The notes: generated from the letters alone by a model not told the origin. A stretch of 64,000 nucleotides of DNA from Paenibacillus_AR mesotrionivorans (GCF_046098205.1 NZ_JBJURJ010000016.1:151108-215107); one strand, 5' to 3'; counted from the first letter of the stretch, positions 26,226 to 35,640 are shown. Translations and numbers: made by a program.

Positions 26226-28505
26226 CTACTCCGTCCTCCGGAGAGACGATCCGTTTAGCTCCCGGTATTGGCCGGGGGTAATCCCCTCTATTTTGCGGAA
26301 ATAGCGGATGAAATTTGTGGGGTTGGTATATTTCAGCTTTTCAGCCATTTCGGTAATGGTCATGTCCGTTTCCGTCAGCCATTTTTTGGCCATCTGAAGC
26401 CGGTGCTTCAACAAATATTCGCTGAAGTTTACACCGGTTTCCTGGCGGAACACCTTGCTCACATAATGGGGATGATAGTCAATCCGGGAAGCGCACAGCT
26501 CCAGGGTCAGATCCGTATCGAAATCCTGATGGATCATGCCGATCACCGCATCGGATATGGTCTGGAACTGGTTGCTCCTACGTTCCTCCAGAAGGGCAAT
26601 CACGGGATGGATCAGCTTATGGATAAACCAGCCCTCCATCTCCTCCACTGTCCGGTTGGCTGACATCTGCTCCATCAAGGGCTGCTCCCCCTGGATAATC
26701 ACCCGCAGCGGAATACCCTCCTCCTGCAGCAGACTGCCGATTTCCGTCATGATTCGCAGCAGGGATAACTGGTATTCTTGGAAGTGAAAGGGTGGCTTCA
26801 CCAGCTCCTGCAGCAGGAAGCGAAGCCGTTCCTCGGCTTGTTGAAGATAACCGTTCTTGATGTCCGAGATAAGCTCCTGCTCCAGCTTGACAGGGTAATG
26901 GACATCCGTCTCCGGCTCGGACAGCACATCCTCGCTGTAGATGATGGCTTCATTACCCAGCATTAACCGGTATTTCAGCGTTTCTTCCGCCTGCTTCAAC
27001 CCCTTGGGAATGCCGTTCCAATCCTCCAGAGGCTGGCTAATGCCGATGCTGACGGTTACTCCCAGATAATCCGCAACCGCGTGCTGGAGGCTCTCTGCCC
27101 ATTGCTGGATATCCTTATTCCATTCCTTGGCATCCCCGCCGTCCGTACCGAGAACACTCCATTGCCGGTTATTCAGCACCACGGGAATCAGCTGACCGGC
27201 CTGGGGAAGCATTTCGCCTGCCATATTGCTTATGGCAAACAGCAAAAGATCCGTATCCTTATCGTCATAGCGGGTGCCCTCCAGCGTATCAATTTCCACC
27301 GCCATTACCTTCAAGAGCTGCCAATTGCGGGGGAATCCGAACCGCTCTTGCTTCTCCGCGATTTCCCGTCTGGTCACATCTCCAAGCAACAGCCGTTGGA
27401 CAAAGGATGCCTTCAGCTGGGACTGGTACATCTGCAGCTGGCTGGTCATCTTCTTCTCCTTGTCCAGCATCCCTCTCACCCGGTGGCCGATCCGCTGGAG
27501 ATGATCCTCCTCCTCAGGCTCCTTTGCCCCCCCTCCCTCCACCGGCTCCATAAGGTTGTCATGGAGCACCCGGATGGGACGGTACATATTACGCGACCCG
27601 AACCAGGAGGCAAATAAAATCAGGAAGCCGATAACCCCACAGGTCCACAGAGTAAAGCTGCGGATGGCATGGGACTCCTTCTGGATCACCTGCAGCTCCG
27701 CTGCCGCCAGGTAAATCCAGCCGTTATATTCCGAACGGATGAAGGTAATGCCGAAATCATTCCCTTGATAAGTCCAGTTCACCTGCCCCTCCGGGGCCTC
27801 ATCCGCCTTCAGCCGCTGCCGCAGGTCCGGCTCCGCCAGCATTGCCTGAATGGAGCCGGTATCCTGGTGCATCAGCAGATTGCCCTCCCGGTCCAGTATG
27901 GCGGTGCTGCCCAGGGGATTGGCGCGCAGCATAAGCTTGCTTAAATGGCTGAAGGGAATTTCCGCCACAATGATGGCCGAGGGCGCAGGGGAAAACAACG
28001 GGTTCTTTTTGACATATTGAACCAAACTTTCATCCCATGTCCAGACTGAGTTGGCATTGGAGCGCAGAAATTCCTCCAGCCCCCTGACCTTCTCCGTTCC
28101 TGGCTTGTATGCGGCAATACCTCCGTTGTCCATCTTCCACCGGTAATCCCGGTTATACAGGGTCACATCCTGCACACCCAATTCAAATACCTGCAGCTGG
28201 CGCATATTCGTCTGCAATTCCGTCAGCGGCTCATAATAGTCCTGGTTTAACGGAATATTGAAGGAATACGCTGAGCCGGATGAATTCAAGTAGGCGGCCA
28301 GGGAGGTTTCCACGGTTTTCAGATTTTGTTCGATAGTTAACTGGCTATGCTTGAGGATTTGGGCATTCCCCGCCTCCACATAGCTTTGGATGGTATCGGA
28401 GGCCCGGATAGAGGAGAAAAGCCCCAGAACCGCCAGCGGCACAATGCCCAGCACGATTCCGTAAACGGCCAATTGATTGACATAGGTCAGCTTGCGCAGG
28501 CTCAT
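26226..28505 (-). CDS. Membrane-bound AraC-type regulator (YesN/YtdP-like)
   Basis: 759-aa regulator with an N-terminal membrane helix (about residues 15-35), an extracellular sensing domain of roughly 230 residues, a second membrane helix (WTCGVIGFLILFASWFG near 285), a cytoplasmic linker, and a C-terminal pair of AraC helix-turn-helices (about 660-755, LELCASRIDYHPHYVSKVFRQ then MAEKLKYTNPTNFIRYFRK). In Bacillus and Paenibacillus such proteins sit beside importers for plant-derived oligosaccharides and activate them. It follows the binding protein gene after a terminator, so it likely has its own promoter. It is the best candidate to bind the 23-bp element found at three promoters here. Confidence 0.87.
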   Translation of the reverse strand: MSLRKLTYVNQLAVYGIVLGIVPLAVLGLFSSIRASDTIQSYVEAGNAQILKHSQLTIEQNLKTVETSLAAYLNSSGSAYSFNIPLNQDYYEPLTELQTNMRQLQVFELGVQDVTLYNRDYRWKMDNGGIAAYKPGTEKVRGLEEFLRSNANSVWTWDESLVQYVKKNPLFSPAPSAIIVAEIPFSHLSKLMLRANPLGSTAILDREGNLLMHQDTGSIQAMLAEPDLRQRLKADEAPEGQVNWTYQGNDFGITFIRSEYNGWIYLAAAELQVIQKESHAIRSFTLWTCGVIGFLILFASWFGSRNMYRPIRVLHDNLMEPVEGGGAKEPEEEDHLQRIGHRVRGMLDKEKKMTSQLQMYQSQLKASFVQRLLLGDVTRREIAEKQERFGFPRNWQLLKVMAVEIDTLEGTRYDDKDTDLLLFAISNMAGEMLPQAGQLIPVVLNNRQWSVLGTDGGDAKEWNKDIQQWAESLQHAVADYLGVTVSIGISQPLEDWNGIPKGLKQAEETLKYRLMLGNEAIIYSEDVLSEPETDVHYPVKLEQELISDIKNGYLQQAEERLRFLLQELVKPPFHFQEYQLSLLRIMTEIGSLLQEEGIPLRVIIQGEQPLMEQMSANRTVEEMEGWFIHKLIHPVIALLEERRSNQFQTISDAVIGMIHQDFDTDLTLELCASRIDYHPHYVSKVFRQETGVNFSEYLLKHRLQMAKKWLTETDMTITEMAEKLKYTNPTNFIRYFRKIEGITPGQYRELNGSSLRRTE

Positions 28506-28562
28506 AATGTTTAACCCCCCGGCTGCTCTGCTTTAGCTCTGGGACATTCCCATTGCCATGAC

Positions 28563-28593
28563 GGAAAAGAAGGAGATGGCCGAAGCCATCTCC
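28563..28593 (-). terminator. Terminator after the sugar-binding protein gene
   Basis: GGAGATGGC and GCCATCTCC form a perfect 9-bp stem with a TTCG tetraloop on the minus strand, followed by TTCTTTTCCG. It ends the transporter transcript before the regulator gene. Confidence 0.85.
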
Positions 28594-28624
28594 CAGGGCA
28601 TATTTGCTAACACGCCCTATCGCT

Positions 28625-30178
28625 TTATTTAGCAGTCTTATGATACTCTTCGGTCAATTCGGCGATGACCTTGTCCCCGCCGGCCTTGCGCCAGTCTTCA
28701 ATTGCCTTTTTGAGCCCGGCTTCGTCCAATTGGGCCATGATATATTTCACTTGAGCGTCCTTAATCATTTTTTCCAGCTCTGGTCCCTTCTCGGTTTGGG
28801 TCTTGGAAATGAGTGCCCGGCTTATGTTATAAATCGCTATTTTCTCGTTTTGGGCAACCAAACCGGCAATGGTGGCATCCACATCAGCCTGCTTCAAGGG
28901 CATGGCAACGGAAACATGAGCGACAGCCAGCTGATTCAAAGCACTGTTGGCCCGCTTCACAGTGTCAGGGCGGGATTCATCCGGAATCGCGTATTGTCCT
29001 TCCACCGCGTAGTCGGCATCCTTGACGCCCCGGTACAGCAGGGTCATTCCTTCGGGGGTAGAGATTTTATCGAAGAAGGCCAGAATCTTCAACAGCTCTG
29101 CTTCTGTTTTGATGGTACCCTTCGAGAACATGTAGCCGCCCAGGAAACCGCCTGTGCTGGAGGCAAGCAGCCCTTTGGGGCCGGTCAGCCCTTGCACAAA
29201 TCCGAAATCTGCACTGGGATCAATCTTCTTCGTGTCTTTGTATACGGCACTCAGATCAGAATCCACTGTAATGGCCATGCCCGCCTTGCCTTTAACCAAC
29301 ATGTCCTTCATCTGCATGACATTGATCAGCGCGAAATCCTGGTTCATAATCTTCTCTGCGTACATTTTCCGGTAAAATTGCAACGCTTCCAAATATGCCG
29401 GTGTTAAGAAGTTGGGAGTCACCTGGTTATTCACCAGTCCGTACGTAAACGGTGCACCGAAGTATATACTTACATCCCGTGTCAGTGAGTCCAAAGAGCT
29501 GGTCTCCACATAACCCACCGTATCATTCTTGCCGTTCTTGTCCGGATCATTCTCCGTAAATGCCTTGGCAACCTTGTAGAAATCATCCAGTGTCTTCGGC
29601 TCCGACAGACCCAGATTATTCAGCCAATCCTTGCGGTAAGCCACAACATGCCGGGCGGCGTCTCTGCTTCTGGGCAGCAAGTAGATTTTACCATCATAAC
29701 CGGCCCCATTCAATACTTCAGGATTCAGCTTGGAGAGGTTAGAGAACTGCTTCAGGTATGGACCGATTTCCCAGAAGGCGCCTGCCCGCACCGCATTCAC
29801 CACGTTGGCTGAGCGGTTGGAGCTGACCAAAAGCACGTGTGGCAATTCACTGGATGCAAGTGTAGCGTTGAATTTGTCGTTATAGGCAGTGGACGGCACC
29901 CAGGTAATATCCAGCTTGGTGTTGGTCAGCTTCTCCAGCTCCAGCTTGACGGGATTGTCGTCGTTGGGCGCTTCATTGGACATTTGGGTTATGATTTTGA
30001 TCTTGGTGGGCTCTTCCTTCTTAGCCGGTGCTGATTGGACAGGAACCGAAGCTCCCGGCGCTGGAGAACTGGAACTGCCGCTTTTCTCTTCGGATCCACA
30101 GCCAGCCAATACGCTTACTGCTGCCAGGGATGCCGCTACCGAAATTAATCCAATAGTAGTGCCTGCTTTGTTCTTCAT
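28625..30178 (-). CDS. Oligosaccharide-binding lipoprotein (LplA/YtcQ-like)
   Basis: 517-aa solute-binding protein of the large extracellular binding-protein class used with LplB/LplC-type permeases. The signal peptide ends in the lipobox VLAGC, followed by a Ser/Pro/Ala-rich linker. Segments DFYKVAKAFTENDPDKNGKNDT and GKAGMAITVDSDLS are typical of this group, which often takes up galacturonate- or rhamnose-containing oligosaccharides. It is the third gene of the importer set, 35 bp after the LplC-like permease. Confidence 0.88.
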   Translation of the reverse strand: MKNKAGTTIGLISVAASLAAVSVLAGCGSEEKSGSSSSPAPGASVPVQSAPAKKEEPTKIKIITQMSNEAPNDDNPVKLELEKLTNTKLDITWVPSTAYNDKFNATLASSELPHVLLVSSNRSANVVNAVRAGAFWEIGPYLKQFSNLSKLNPEVLNGAGYDGKIYLLPRSRDAARHVVAYRKDWLNNLGLSEPKTLDDFYKVAKAFTENDPDKNGKNDTVGYVETSSLDSLTRDVSIYFGAPFTYGLVNNQVTPNFLTPAYLEALQFYRKMYAEKIMNQDFALINVMQMKDMLVKGKAGMAITVDSDLSAVYKDTKKIDPSADFGFVQGLTGPKGLLASSTGGFLGGYMFSKGTIKTEAELLKILAFFDKISTPEGMTLLYRGVKDADYAVEGQYAIPDESRPDTVKRANSALNQLAVAHVSVAMPLKQADVDATIAGLVAQNEKIAIYNISRALISKTQTEKGPELEKMIKDAQVKYIMAQLDEAGLKKAIEDWRKAGGDKVIAELTEEYHKTAK

Positions 30179-30212
30179 TCAAGTTGCCCCCTTGAGATGG
30201 ATTAATAATTTT

Positions 30213-31088
30213 TTATCCTTTTACAGATCCAAGCATAACCCCTTTGGCAAAATGCTTCTGCAGAAACGGGTATACACACAGAATAGGCAGTGTAGCCACG
30301 GTTATCACCGCCATCTTGACGGTTTGCGGCTGGGCGCTGGCAGTTTCGGCCATGGCCTCTGAACTTTCCAGCCAGTTCTGGGATTGCAGCACAATAGAGC
30401 GCAGCAGCACCTGGATGGGCCATTTGTCCGCATCGTTCATATACAACACCGCCGCCATGAAGGTATTCCAATGGCCTACCGCATAAAACAGGCAGAAGGT
30501 AGCCAATGCGGGAAGGGACAAGGGCAGCACCAGCCGGATGAGAATCACCATGTCGTTGGCCCCTTCAATTTTAGCCGATTCCTCCAGACCGTCGGGCATT
30601 TGCTGGAAGAAATTTTTTAAGACGATCAGATTAAAAATATTGATGGCGCCCGGCAGCATCAGGGATCCGAAGGAGTTCAGCAGCCCCAGGGATTTGATCA
30701 GCAGATAGGTGGGAATCATTCCACCGCCGAAGAGCATGGGGAACACCACCATCATCATCAGAACCTTACGCCCGATCAGATCCTTTCTGGACAACGGATA
30801 CGCCATCAACGAGGTCATAATCATGTTGATTAGAGTCCCCGCCACCGTAATGAATACCGTTACCAGAAGACTATGCATAATCCGGTCATTGGCAAATATC
30901 ACCCGGTACGCATCCAGGGAAAACTGGGTTGGAAACAAAATGAAATCCTTGGTCAGTACCTCATGCTCGGAGGCAAAGGAGGTGCCGACAATGTGGACGA
31001 ACGGCAGGGTTGTCGCCATCGCAAACAGGACAAGCAGCAGGAGGTTGACCGAGTCGAATATCCGGCCTCCCACAGAACGGTCTTTCAC
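30213..31088 (-). CDS. Carbohydrate ABC permease (LplC/YtcP-like)
   Basis: 291-aa permease with six membrane helices and the ATPase-contact loop DGLEESAKIEGANDMVILIRLVLPL. The start is GTG at 31088 with GAGGAG 9 nt upstream. The frame is open further to 31193, but that extension lies inside the neighbouring permease. No ATPase gene lies in the locus, so the importer probably uses a shared MsmX-type ATPase encoded elsewhere, as is known for this class. Confidence 0.88.
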   Translation of the reverse strand: MKDRSVGGRIFDSVNLLLLVLFAMATTLPFVHIVGTSFASEHEVLTKDFILFPTQFSLDAYRVIFANDRIMHSLLVTVFITVAGTLINMIMTSLMAYPLSRKDLIGRKVLMMMVVFPMLFGGGMIPTYLLIKSLGLLNSFGSLMLPGAINIFNLIVLKNFFQQMPDGLEESAKIEGANDMVILIRLVLPLSLPALATFCLFYAVGHWNTFMAAVLYMNDADKWPIQVLLRSIVLQSQNWLESSEAMAETASAQPQTVKMAVITVATLPILCVYPFLQKHFAKGVMLGSVKG

Positions 31089-31104
31089 ATGGAACAGCTC
31101 CTCT

Positions 31105-32079
31105 CTATATAATACCTTCCTCGCCGAATTTTTTGCTGAAGTGGTTCGCCAACAGCACCAGCACAAGGCCGACCAGGGACTTAAACAAGCCAACAGCGGC
31201 GGAATAGCTGAAGGAGCCCTGAATGATGCCCATGGTGTAGACGTAGGTATCGAAAATCTCCGCCACCTCCCTGTTCAGGGAATTCAGCATGAGGAACACA
31301 TGATCGAAGCCCAGCTCCAGAATATCCCCCAGCTTCAGTATCAGAAGAATGAAAATGGTGCTGCGGATGGACGGCAGGGTTACATGCCACAGCTGTTTGA
31401 ACCGGTTGGCTCCATCGATTCGCGCCGCTTCGTAGAGCTGCTGGTCCACACCCGCCAGCGCCGCCAGATAGATGATGGTTCCCCAGCCCGTCTCCCGCCA
31501 GATGGCCTGCAGAATATATACCGGCCGGAATAAATCCGGGTTCATCATGATGGTGAACTTCTCCAGTCCGACAGCAGCAAGCATGCTTTGAAATAAGCCA
31601 TCCTGCATCTCGAAGACCACAAAGAAGATGCCGATAATAATTACCCAGGACATGAAGTGAGGAATATAAATCATGGTTTGGATGACCTTCTTGAAGCGTT
31701 GGTTGCGCAGTTCGTTCAGCATTAACGCTGCCACGATGGGCATGGGAAAGACCAGAAGCAGGTTCATCAGAGACAGGGACAAAGTATTCTTCAGCAGCAT
31801 CAGGAAGGTGGGGTCGCCGAACAATCGGGAAAAATGCTTCACACCCACCCACGGACTGCCTGTTATCCCCTGGTAAGGGGAATAATCCTGAAAGGCAATG
31901 ACAATCCCCCACATGGGGGCATACTTAAATACCAGAAAGTAAATAATGCCGGGTGTCAGCATAAAATAGAGCCACCGGTCCATGAGCATTTTGCGGATCG
32001 TTCTTTTTCTCATGAGCCAGCCTCTTGTGCTGCTCTCCGTCTGCCGGGGAATCTCGGACAGCTGATTCGCTTCAGCCAT
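31105..32079 (-). CDS. Carbohydrate ABC permease (LplB/YteP-like)
   Basis: 324-aa permease, first of the importer pair. Membrane helices begin at MDRWLYFMLTPGIIYFLVF, and the contact loop is LYEAARIDGANRFKQLWHVTLP. ATG at 32079 is chosen because AGGAG lies 10 nt upstream; the open frame to 32151 has no such site and would overlap the promoter. Copy B of the shared 23-bp element lies 79 bp upstream, so a promoter fires directly into lplBCA. Confidence 0.88.
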   Translation of the reverse strand: MAEANQLSEIPRQTESSTRGWLMRKRTIRKMLMDRWLYFMLTPGIIYFLVFKYAPMWGIVIAFQDYSPYQGITGSPWVGVKHFSRLFGDPTFLMLLKNTLSLSLMNLLLVFPMPIVAALMLNELRNQRFKKVIQTMIYIPHFMSWVIIIGIFFVVFEMQDGLFQSMLAAVGLEKFTIMMNPDLFRPVYILQAIWRETGWGTIIYLAALAGVDQQLYEAARIDGANRFKQLWHVTLPSIRSTIFILLILKLGDILELGFDHVFLMLNSLNREVAEIFDTYVYTMGIIQGSFSYSAAVGLFKSLVGLVLVLLANHFSKKFGEEGII

Positions 32080-32157
32080 GGATTCATCACTCCTAACCTT
32101 CAACACTGGTCCCGCGCAACCGCTTGCTTTCTCCCCTATTCTAGGGGCCAACGGCTT

Positions 32158-32180
32158 TGACAGTCCATATTCATTTCTTC
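32158..32180 (-). promoter_or_regulatory. Shared 23-bp locus element, copy B
   Basis: Core GTCCATATTCATTTC on the plus strand, between the GH105 gene and the LplB-like permease. On the minus strand TAGAAT begins exactly 14 nt after the conserved GTCA end, a fair -10 hexamer with no recognisable -35, as expected of an activator-dependent promoter. Confidence 0.75.
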
Positions 32181-32224
32181 ACCTGGCCGGTTTTGGCCAT
32201 GAAATTCCTGCCGCAGGTCCCGGT

Positions 32225-33352
32225 TTATCGGGAATTAGGGCTATGGAGCTCCGCCGCAAGCATCATTAGGACGGTTCCGTACGTATATAAGGATTGGATA
32301 AAAGGAATATGGAGGTAACCCTCCAGCTCCTGGCAATCCGTACCGCCGGAGGCCCCTTCCACCTCTCCAAGGAGCGTGATTCTCCGAAGCACCTGCTGTG
32401 ACGCTTGATGGCCCCATTCCTTAATGGTCTCAGGCAATATCCCCAGCTCCGCTCCAAGCAGCGCCGCATAGCCGAAAAGTGCAGTGGCGGTTGTTTCCGT
32501 ATAGGAAGATTTCAGGTTGAGGACCGTATGCAGCATCCCGTCTTCATTCCGGAGCCGGTATGCGCTTTCCATGAAGGACAGGAACATACTGCTGAACATG
32601 CCTGTGTCGTACCGGGTTCCCTGCAGGAGCCGGAGCAGCTCCGCCAAAGCTGCCGCCATCCAGCCGTTGCCCCGTCCCCAGTGTTCGCCCAACTGCTTAT
32701 GGTGCAGGGAATGATATCCATGGTAAAAGAGGCCGGTCTCCGGGTTATATAAACAGCCCGCATGAATTTCATATTGCCGGATTCCTTCTTCCACCAGCTC
32801 CGGCCGCCCGGCGTGCAGACCATAATCAATCATAAATATACCCGCCATAAACACCGTATCAATCCACAGCTGGTTCTTGTAATCGTCGAGACCGCCCTTG
32901 CCCCATACATGGGCAAACCCGCCGTTGGCTGTAAGCAGGGCCTTGTTTAGGCACCAATCCGCGAACTCCTCGCAGATGCTCCGGTAGAGTACGGCCTCCT
33001 GCTCCTGCAATTCCTTCTCCAACTTAAGAAGCATTAGCGCAGAGTTGGCCAAACACACGTAGTTGACCGAACCGAATTCCCGGAGTCCTGCATGCTGCCG
33101 GAACCAATCCCGGAGGAAGCAGAGATAAGCTTCGTCCCGGGTCCGATCATACATCCGGCTGATGCCGTACAAACCCACCCCTTGGCTCCAATCCCAATGG
33201 CTCAGGCTCAGATTCCAGGCGTCCGATTTCTGGGCGAGCATCGTCTCCAGAATGCGCTTCGCCCCAGCCTCAATCTCCACGGGTTGTACCGCGTTGTTCT
33301 GCTGGTGCTGTTTGTGCTGGTAAGGCTGTTGTTGATCCTGTTGTTGGCTCAT
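32225..33352 (-). CDS. yteR: GH105 unsaturated rhamnogalacturonyl/glucuronyl hydrolase
   Basis: 375-aa cytoplasmic (alpha/alpha)6-barrel enzyme that removes the unsaturated uronic acid left at the end of oligosaccharides by polysaccharide lyases. Family motifs are SHWDWSQGVGLYGISRM, the aspartate region WIDTVFMAGIFMIDYG and HWGRGNGWMAAALAELL. The first 18 residues are a glutamine-rich low-complexity leader not typical of the family. It overlaps the preceding gene by 4 bp (ATGA). The enzyme links the secreted lyase to the importer in one pathway. Confidence 0.9.
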   Translation of the reverse strand: MSQQQDQQQPYQHKQHQQNNAVQPVEIEAGAKRILETMLAQKSDAWNLSLSHWDWSQGVGLYGISRMYDRTRDEAYLCFLRDWFRQHAGLREFGSVNYVCLANSALMLLKLEKELQEQEAVLYRSICEEFADWCLNKALLTANGGFAHVWGKGGLDDYKNQLWIDTVFMAGIFMIDYGLHAGRPELVEEGIRQYEIHAGCLYNPETGLFYHGYHSLHHKQLGEHWGRGNGWMAAALAELLRLLQGTRYDTGMFSSMFLSFMESAYRLRNEDGMLHTVLNLKSSYTETTATALFGYAALLGAELGILPETIKEWGHQASQQVLRRITLLGEVEGASGGTDCQELEGYLHIPFIQSLYTYGTVLMMLAAELHSPNSR

Positions 33353-35124
33353 CCTCCTACCCCTCCGCTTCTGCCAGACTCTGCTGCCGCCAGAAGCCGT
33401 TTATGATCCGGCTCATGCTTCAGCATAAGCGCGGTCTTCATCTTCAATTGGCCGATGAGCTCCGGTATGGGCGCCAGCTCGAAGACGCTTTCCTCCTCCG
33501 GGCAGCCGGCAGTGATGATGGGCGGGATAGCAGCCTGCTCCAGCAGCCGGATCAGCTCTTGCACATTATCCGTTTCCGCCCGCACCACAAACTGCATCTC
33601 CACCGGCAGCACCCGAGCCGTCCCGCCCCTGTCTACCTCCCGTTCGGTGGTGCTGACAGCTGCCCGTTCCAACAAATCCTGATAACGGCTGGTGTGCCGC
33701 ACCGTACGGAGCAGACACCGGAGCACCCGCAAGCGGTGCAGCACCTGATTCCCGTCCGTTGCAAGACTCTCCGCCACCCTGATGGCTTGGGCCACGTGCC
33801 CCAAGGCCGTGTCCAGAAGCTTGCCCGCCAGCCAGGTGCCATGTTTGCCTTGAATCAGCTTGGCCGCTTGGCAGTCCATCAGATCCGCCGCGTGCTCCTC
33901 CGTCCGGGCTTGGAACTGGAATGGGCGGTAATACGCCTTGGTCTCCTGCGGCAGCTCCATAGGGTAAGGCACCAACGGACGCGTCAGCCAACGCTGGGCG
34001 GTGACACCCAGCAGGAGCACTGGCCCGCCGTTTTCCATAGGCTTGACTGCCTCCACCGCCCGGCGGATATGCTCCCACAGCTCCAGGAGTTTATCCTCGC
34101 TGCCGGTTGCGGCAACGGCATCGGCCGCTGTTTTCAGCAGACCAGCTCGGGCGTAAATACCGTCAGTGGGGCGCTCGCCGAAGCGGCGGTACACCTCCAT
34201 CAGCTCCACAGAAGCCTCCGACGGGAAATTCACCAGCAGCGTCTGTGCCTTGCTCTTGAAGGCCCGTTCCAGCTGCTCCGCAAAATCCGCCGTCTGGGGC
34301 AGCTCCTTCACCGGGTACAGGAAGGACCCGTACAAATAATTGGTGGAGCCGGCAATAGCCGTTCCCCCTCCGCCGATCCCCTGACCTTTGATCAACTGGC
34401 GCTCCACAGAGCCGACCTCTGTCTGCGGGATGGTGCCGATAAGCTGAATCTGTGCTTCCAGGCCTGCTTCGGCCGCCCCTGCCTGCACCGCGGACATCCA
34501 GCCGGATATCCGTTCGGCCAGCGGGCGGTGTTCACAATGGGCTGGACCGTTGCGCCCCGGGTACAAACCCTCGCTCCAGCAGATTCCGCCACCGGAATCA
34601 TTGGTGAGGAACGTGAAGCGGTCTACCGGGGCCAGCCCGCAGATCCGGGCAGCCGATTCCCGGTACATGGCCAGCACCTCCGGATGGTCGATGCAGGGAG
34701 CATAGTATGGCTTGCGGGCACGGAGCGGATGCTCGCATCTTGGGCCGCGCCACTCCGGATGAGCCAGATACACCTCCTCTGGCAGCCACATGGGCTCGCA
34801 TCCCCAGACGCTCCCCTTTAAACCCAGCTCCCGGAGGATTTCCCCCTTGCGGGCAATGATCTCCAGACTCCGCTCCGCATGATCTGCCGGAAACCACGGA
34901 GCCAGGAGCTCCGGCACTGCCGCATCGAACAGGCTGAACCGGATGATGCTCCAATTGGGATACGGATCCTGGCGGTCCTTCTCCCAGCGCCACCGGTTGT
35001 AAGGAAGCGAATCCACATTCACGTGAGTCGCCCCCAACGCGGCAGCCTGCTCGGCAAACCGCCGGAACGGCTCCACCTCCACAATCCGGCTGCGAAAGAT
35101 AATGGTTGTATAACGGTTGTTCAT
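33349..35124 (-). CDS. Uncharacterised 591-aa protein, possible TIM-barrel glycosidase
   Basis: I do not recognise the family with certainty. The protein has no signal peptide. An early ATHVNVDSLPYNRWRW segment, a WGCEPMWLPEEVYLAHPEW block near residue 110 and FTFLTNDSGGGICWSEG near 175 resemble strand ends of a catalytic TIM barrel rich in Asp/Glu/Trp. The last 200 residues look helical. It is the first gene of the transcript that continues into GH105 (4-bp overlap), and copy C of the 23-bp element lies 68 bp upstream. A role as a glycosidase on pectic oligosaccharides is inferred from context only. ATG at 35124 follows AGGAG by 8 nt; a GTG three codons earlier is possible. Confidence 0.7.
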   Translation of the reverse strand: MNNRYTTIIFRSRIVEVEPFRRFAEQAAALGATHVNVDSLPYNRWRWEKDRQDPYPNWSIIRFSLFDAAVPELLAPWFPADHAERSLEIIARKGEILRELGLKGSVWGCEPMWLPEEVYLAHPEWRGPRCEHPLRARKPYYAPCIDHPEVLAMYRESAARICGLAPVDRFTFLTNDSGGGICWSEGLYPGRNGPAHCEHRPLAERISGWMSAVQAGAAEAGLEAQIQLIGTIPQTEVGSVERQLIKGQGIGGGGTAIAGSTNYLYGSFLYPVKELPQTADFAEQLERAFKSKAQTLLVNFPSEASVELMEVYRRFGERPTDGIYARAGLLKTAADAVAATGSEDKLLELWEHIRRAVEAVKPMENGGPVLLLGVTAQRWLTRPLVPYPMELPQETKAYYRPFQFQARTEEHAADLMDCQAAKLIQGKHGTWLAGKLLDTALGHVAQAIRVAESLATDGNQVLHRLRVLRCLLRTVRHTSRYQDLLERAAVSTTEREVDRGGTARVLPVEMQFVVRAETDNVQELIRLLEQAAIPPIITAGCPEEESVFELAPIPELIGQLKMKTALMLKHEPDHKRLLAAAESGRSGGVGG

Positions 35125-35191
35125 TACCGGCACTCCTCATTTCCTATGGCATTGAACCCTTTCACAACGCCACTATACGGCCGGCTTGGAT

Positions 35192-35214
35192 TGACCGTCT
35201 ATATTCATTTCCTC
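35192..35214 (-). promoter_or_regulatory. Shared 23-bp locus element, copy C
   Basis: Core GTCTATATTCATTTC on the plus strand, 68 bp before the 591-aa protein gene. TATAGT begins 14 nt after the conserved GTCA end on the minus strand, the same spacing as copy B. Confidence 0.75.
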
Positions 35215-35393
35215 AGTTCCTGTACGGATCACATTAATGGCCACAGATAGGAAAAGATGATTATGACCTGTCATCCTTCTCGTTCTTTTCCCGGTAGTCG
35301 TTTGGTTTTTCCTGGTATATAATAGAGATTATTGGAACCATTAGCCGAACCCGCACGTAAACAATCCAAACCATTATCCTGAGGAGGAACCTT

Positions 35394-35552
35394 ATGAAAC
35401 TATTGAAGGATATGATCAAAGTGTTATTTATCATTCCGGCAGGAACCGTCATTACCTTTTTCTTCGGACACCAGCCGGTGATGCTGGCTAACGATATGAT
35501 GAAGAAGCAGGACCGAGGCGCAATGGAGTATCAGCGTTTGGAGAGGATATAA
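35394..35552 (+). CDS. 52-aa single-span membrane protein
   Basis: Small gene with a strong GAGGAGG ribosome binding site 6 nt before the ATG, a TATAAT at 35318-35323 and a good terminator 40 bp after its stop. The product begins MKLLKDMIKVLFIIPAGTVI, giving one hydrophobic helix (about residues 8-24), followed by a charged tail with DMMKKQDRGAMEY. No family is recognised. It stands alone on the plus strand between minus-strand operons. Complete expression signals argue that it is real. Confidence 0.7.
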   Translation: MKLLKDMIKVLFIIPAGTVITFFFGHQPVMLANDMMKKQDRGAMEYQRLERI

Positions 35553-35592
35553 GAAATATTGGGGCTTGACGCACAGAGCCATCCGTAAAAAG

Positions 35593-35624
35593 CAAAAACC
35601 GCGCAATGCGCGGTTTTTGTTTTA
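35593..35624. terminator. Terminator after the 52-aa protein gene
   Basis: AAAAACCGCGC and GCGCGGTTTTT pair around a 2-nt turn and are followed by GTTTT; A and T tracts on both sides make it usable in both directions. Confidence 0.88.
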
Positions 35625-35640
35625 TAAGTGCTGGAGACTG

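Noticed and set aside
33403..34821. 472-codon plus-strand open frame, and similar long frames opposite other genes (41197-42483, 8876-9976, 34598-35140)
   Set aside because: They lie entirely antisense to genes with clear ribosome binding sites and operon overlaps. Their sequences are rich in His, Gln, Arg and Pro as expected from the reverse of GC-biased codons. No domain is recognisable.
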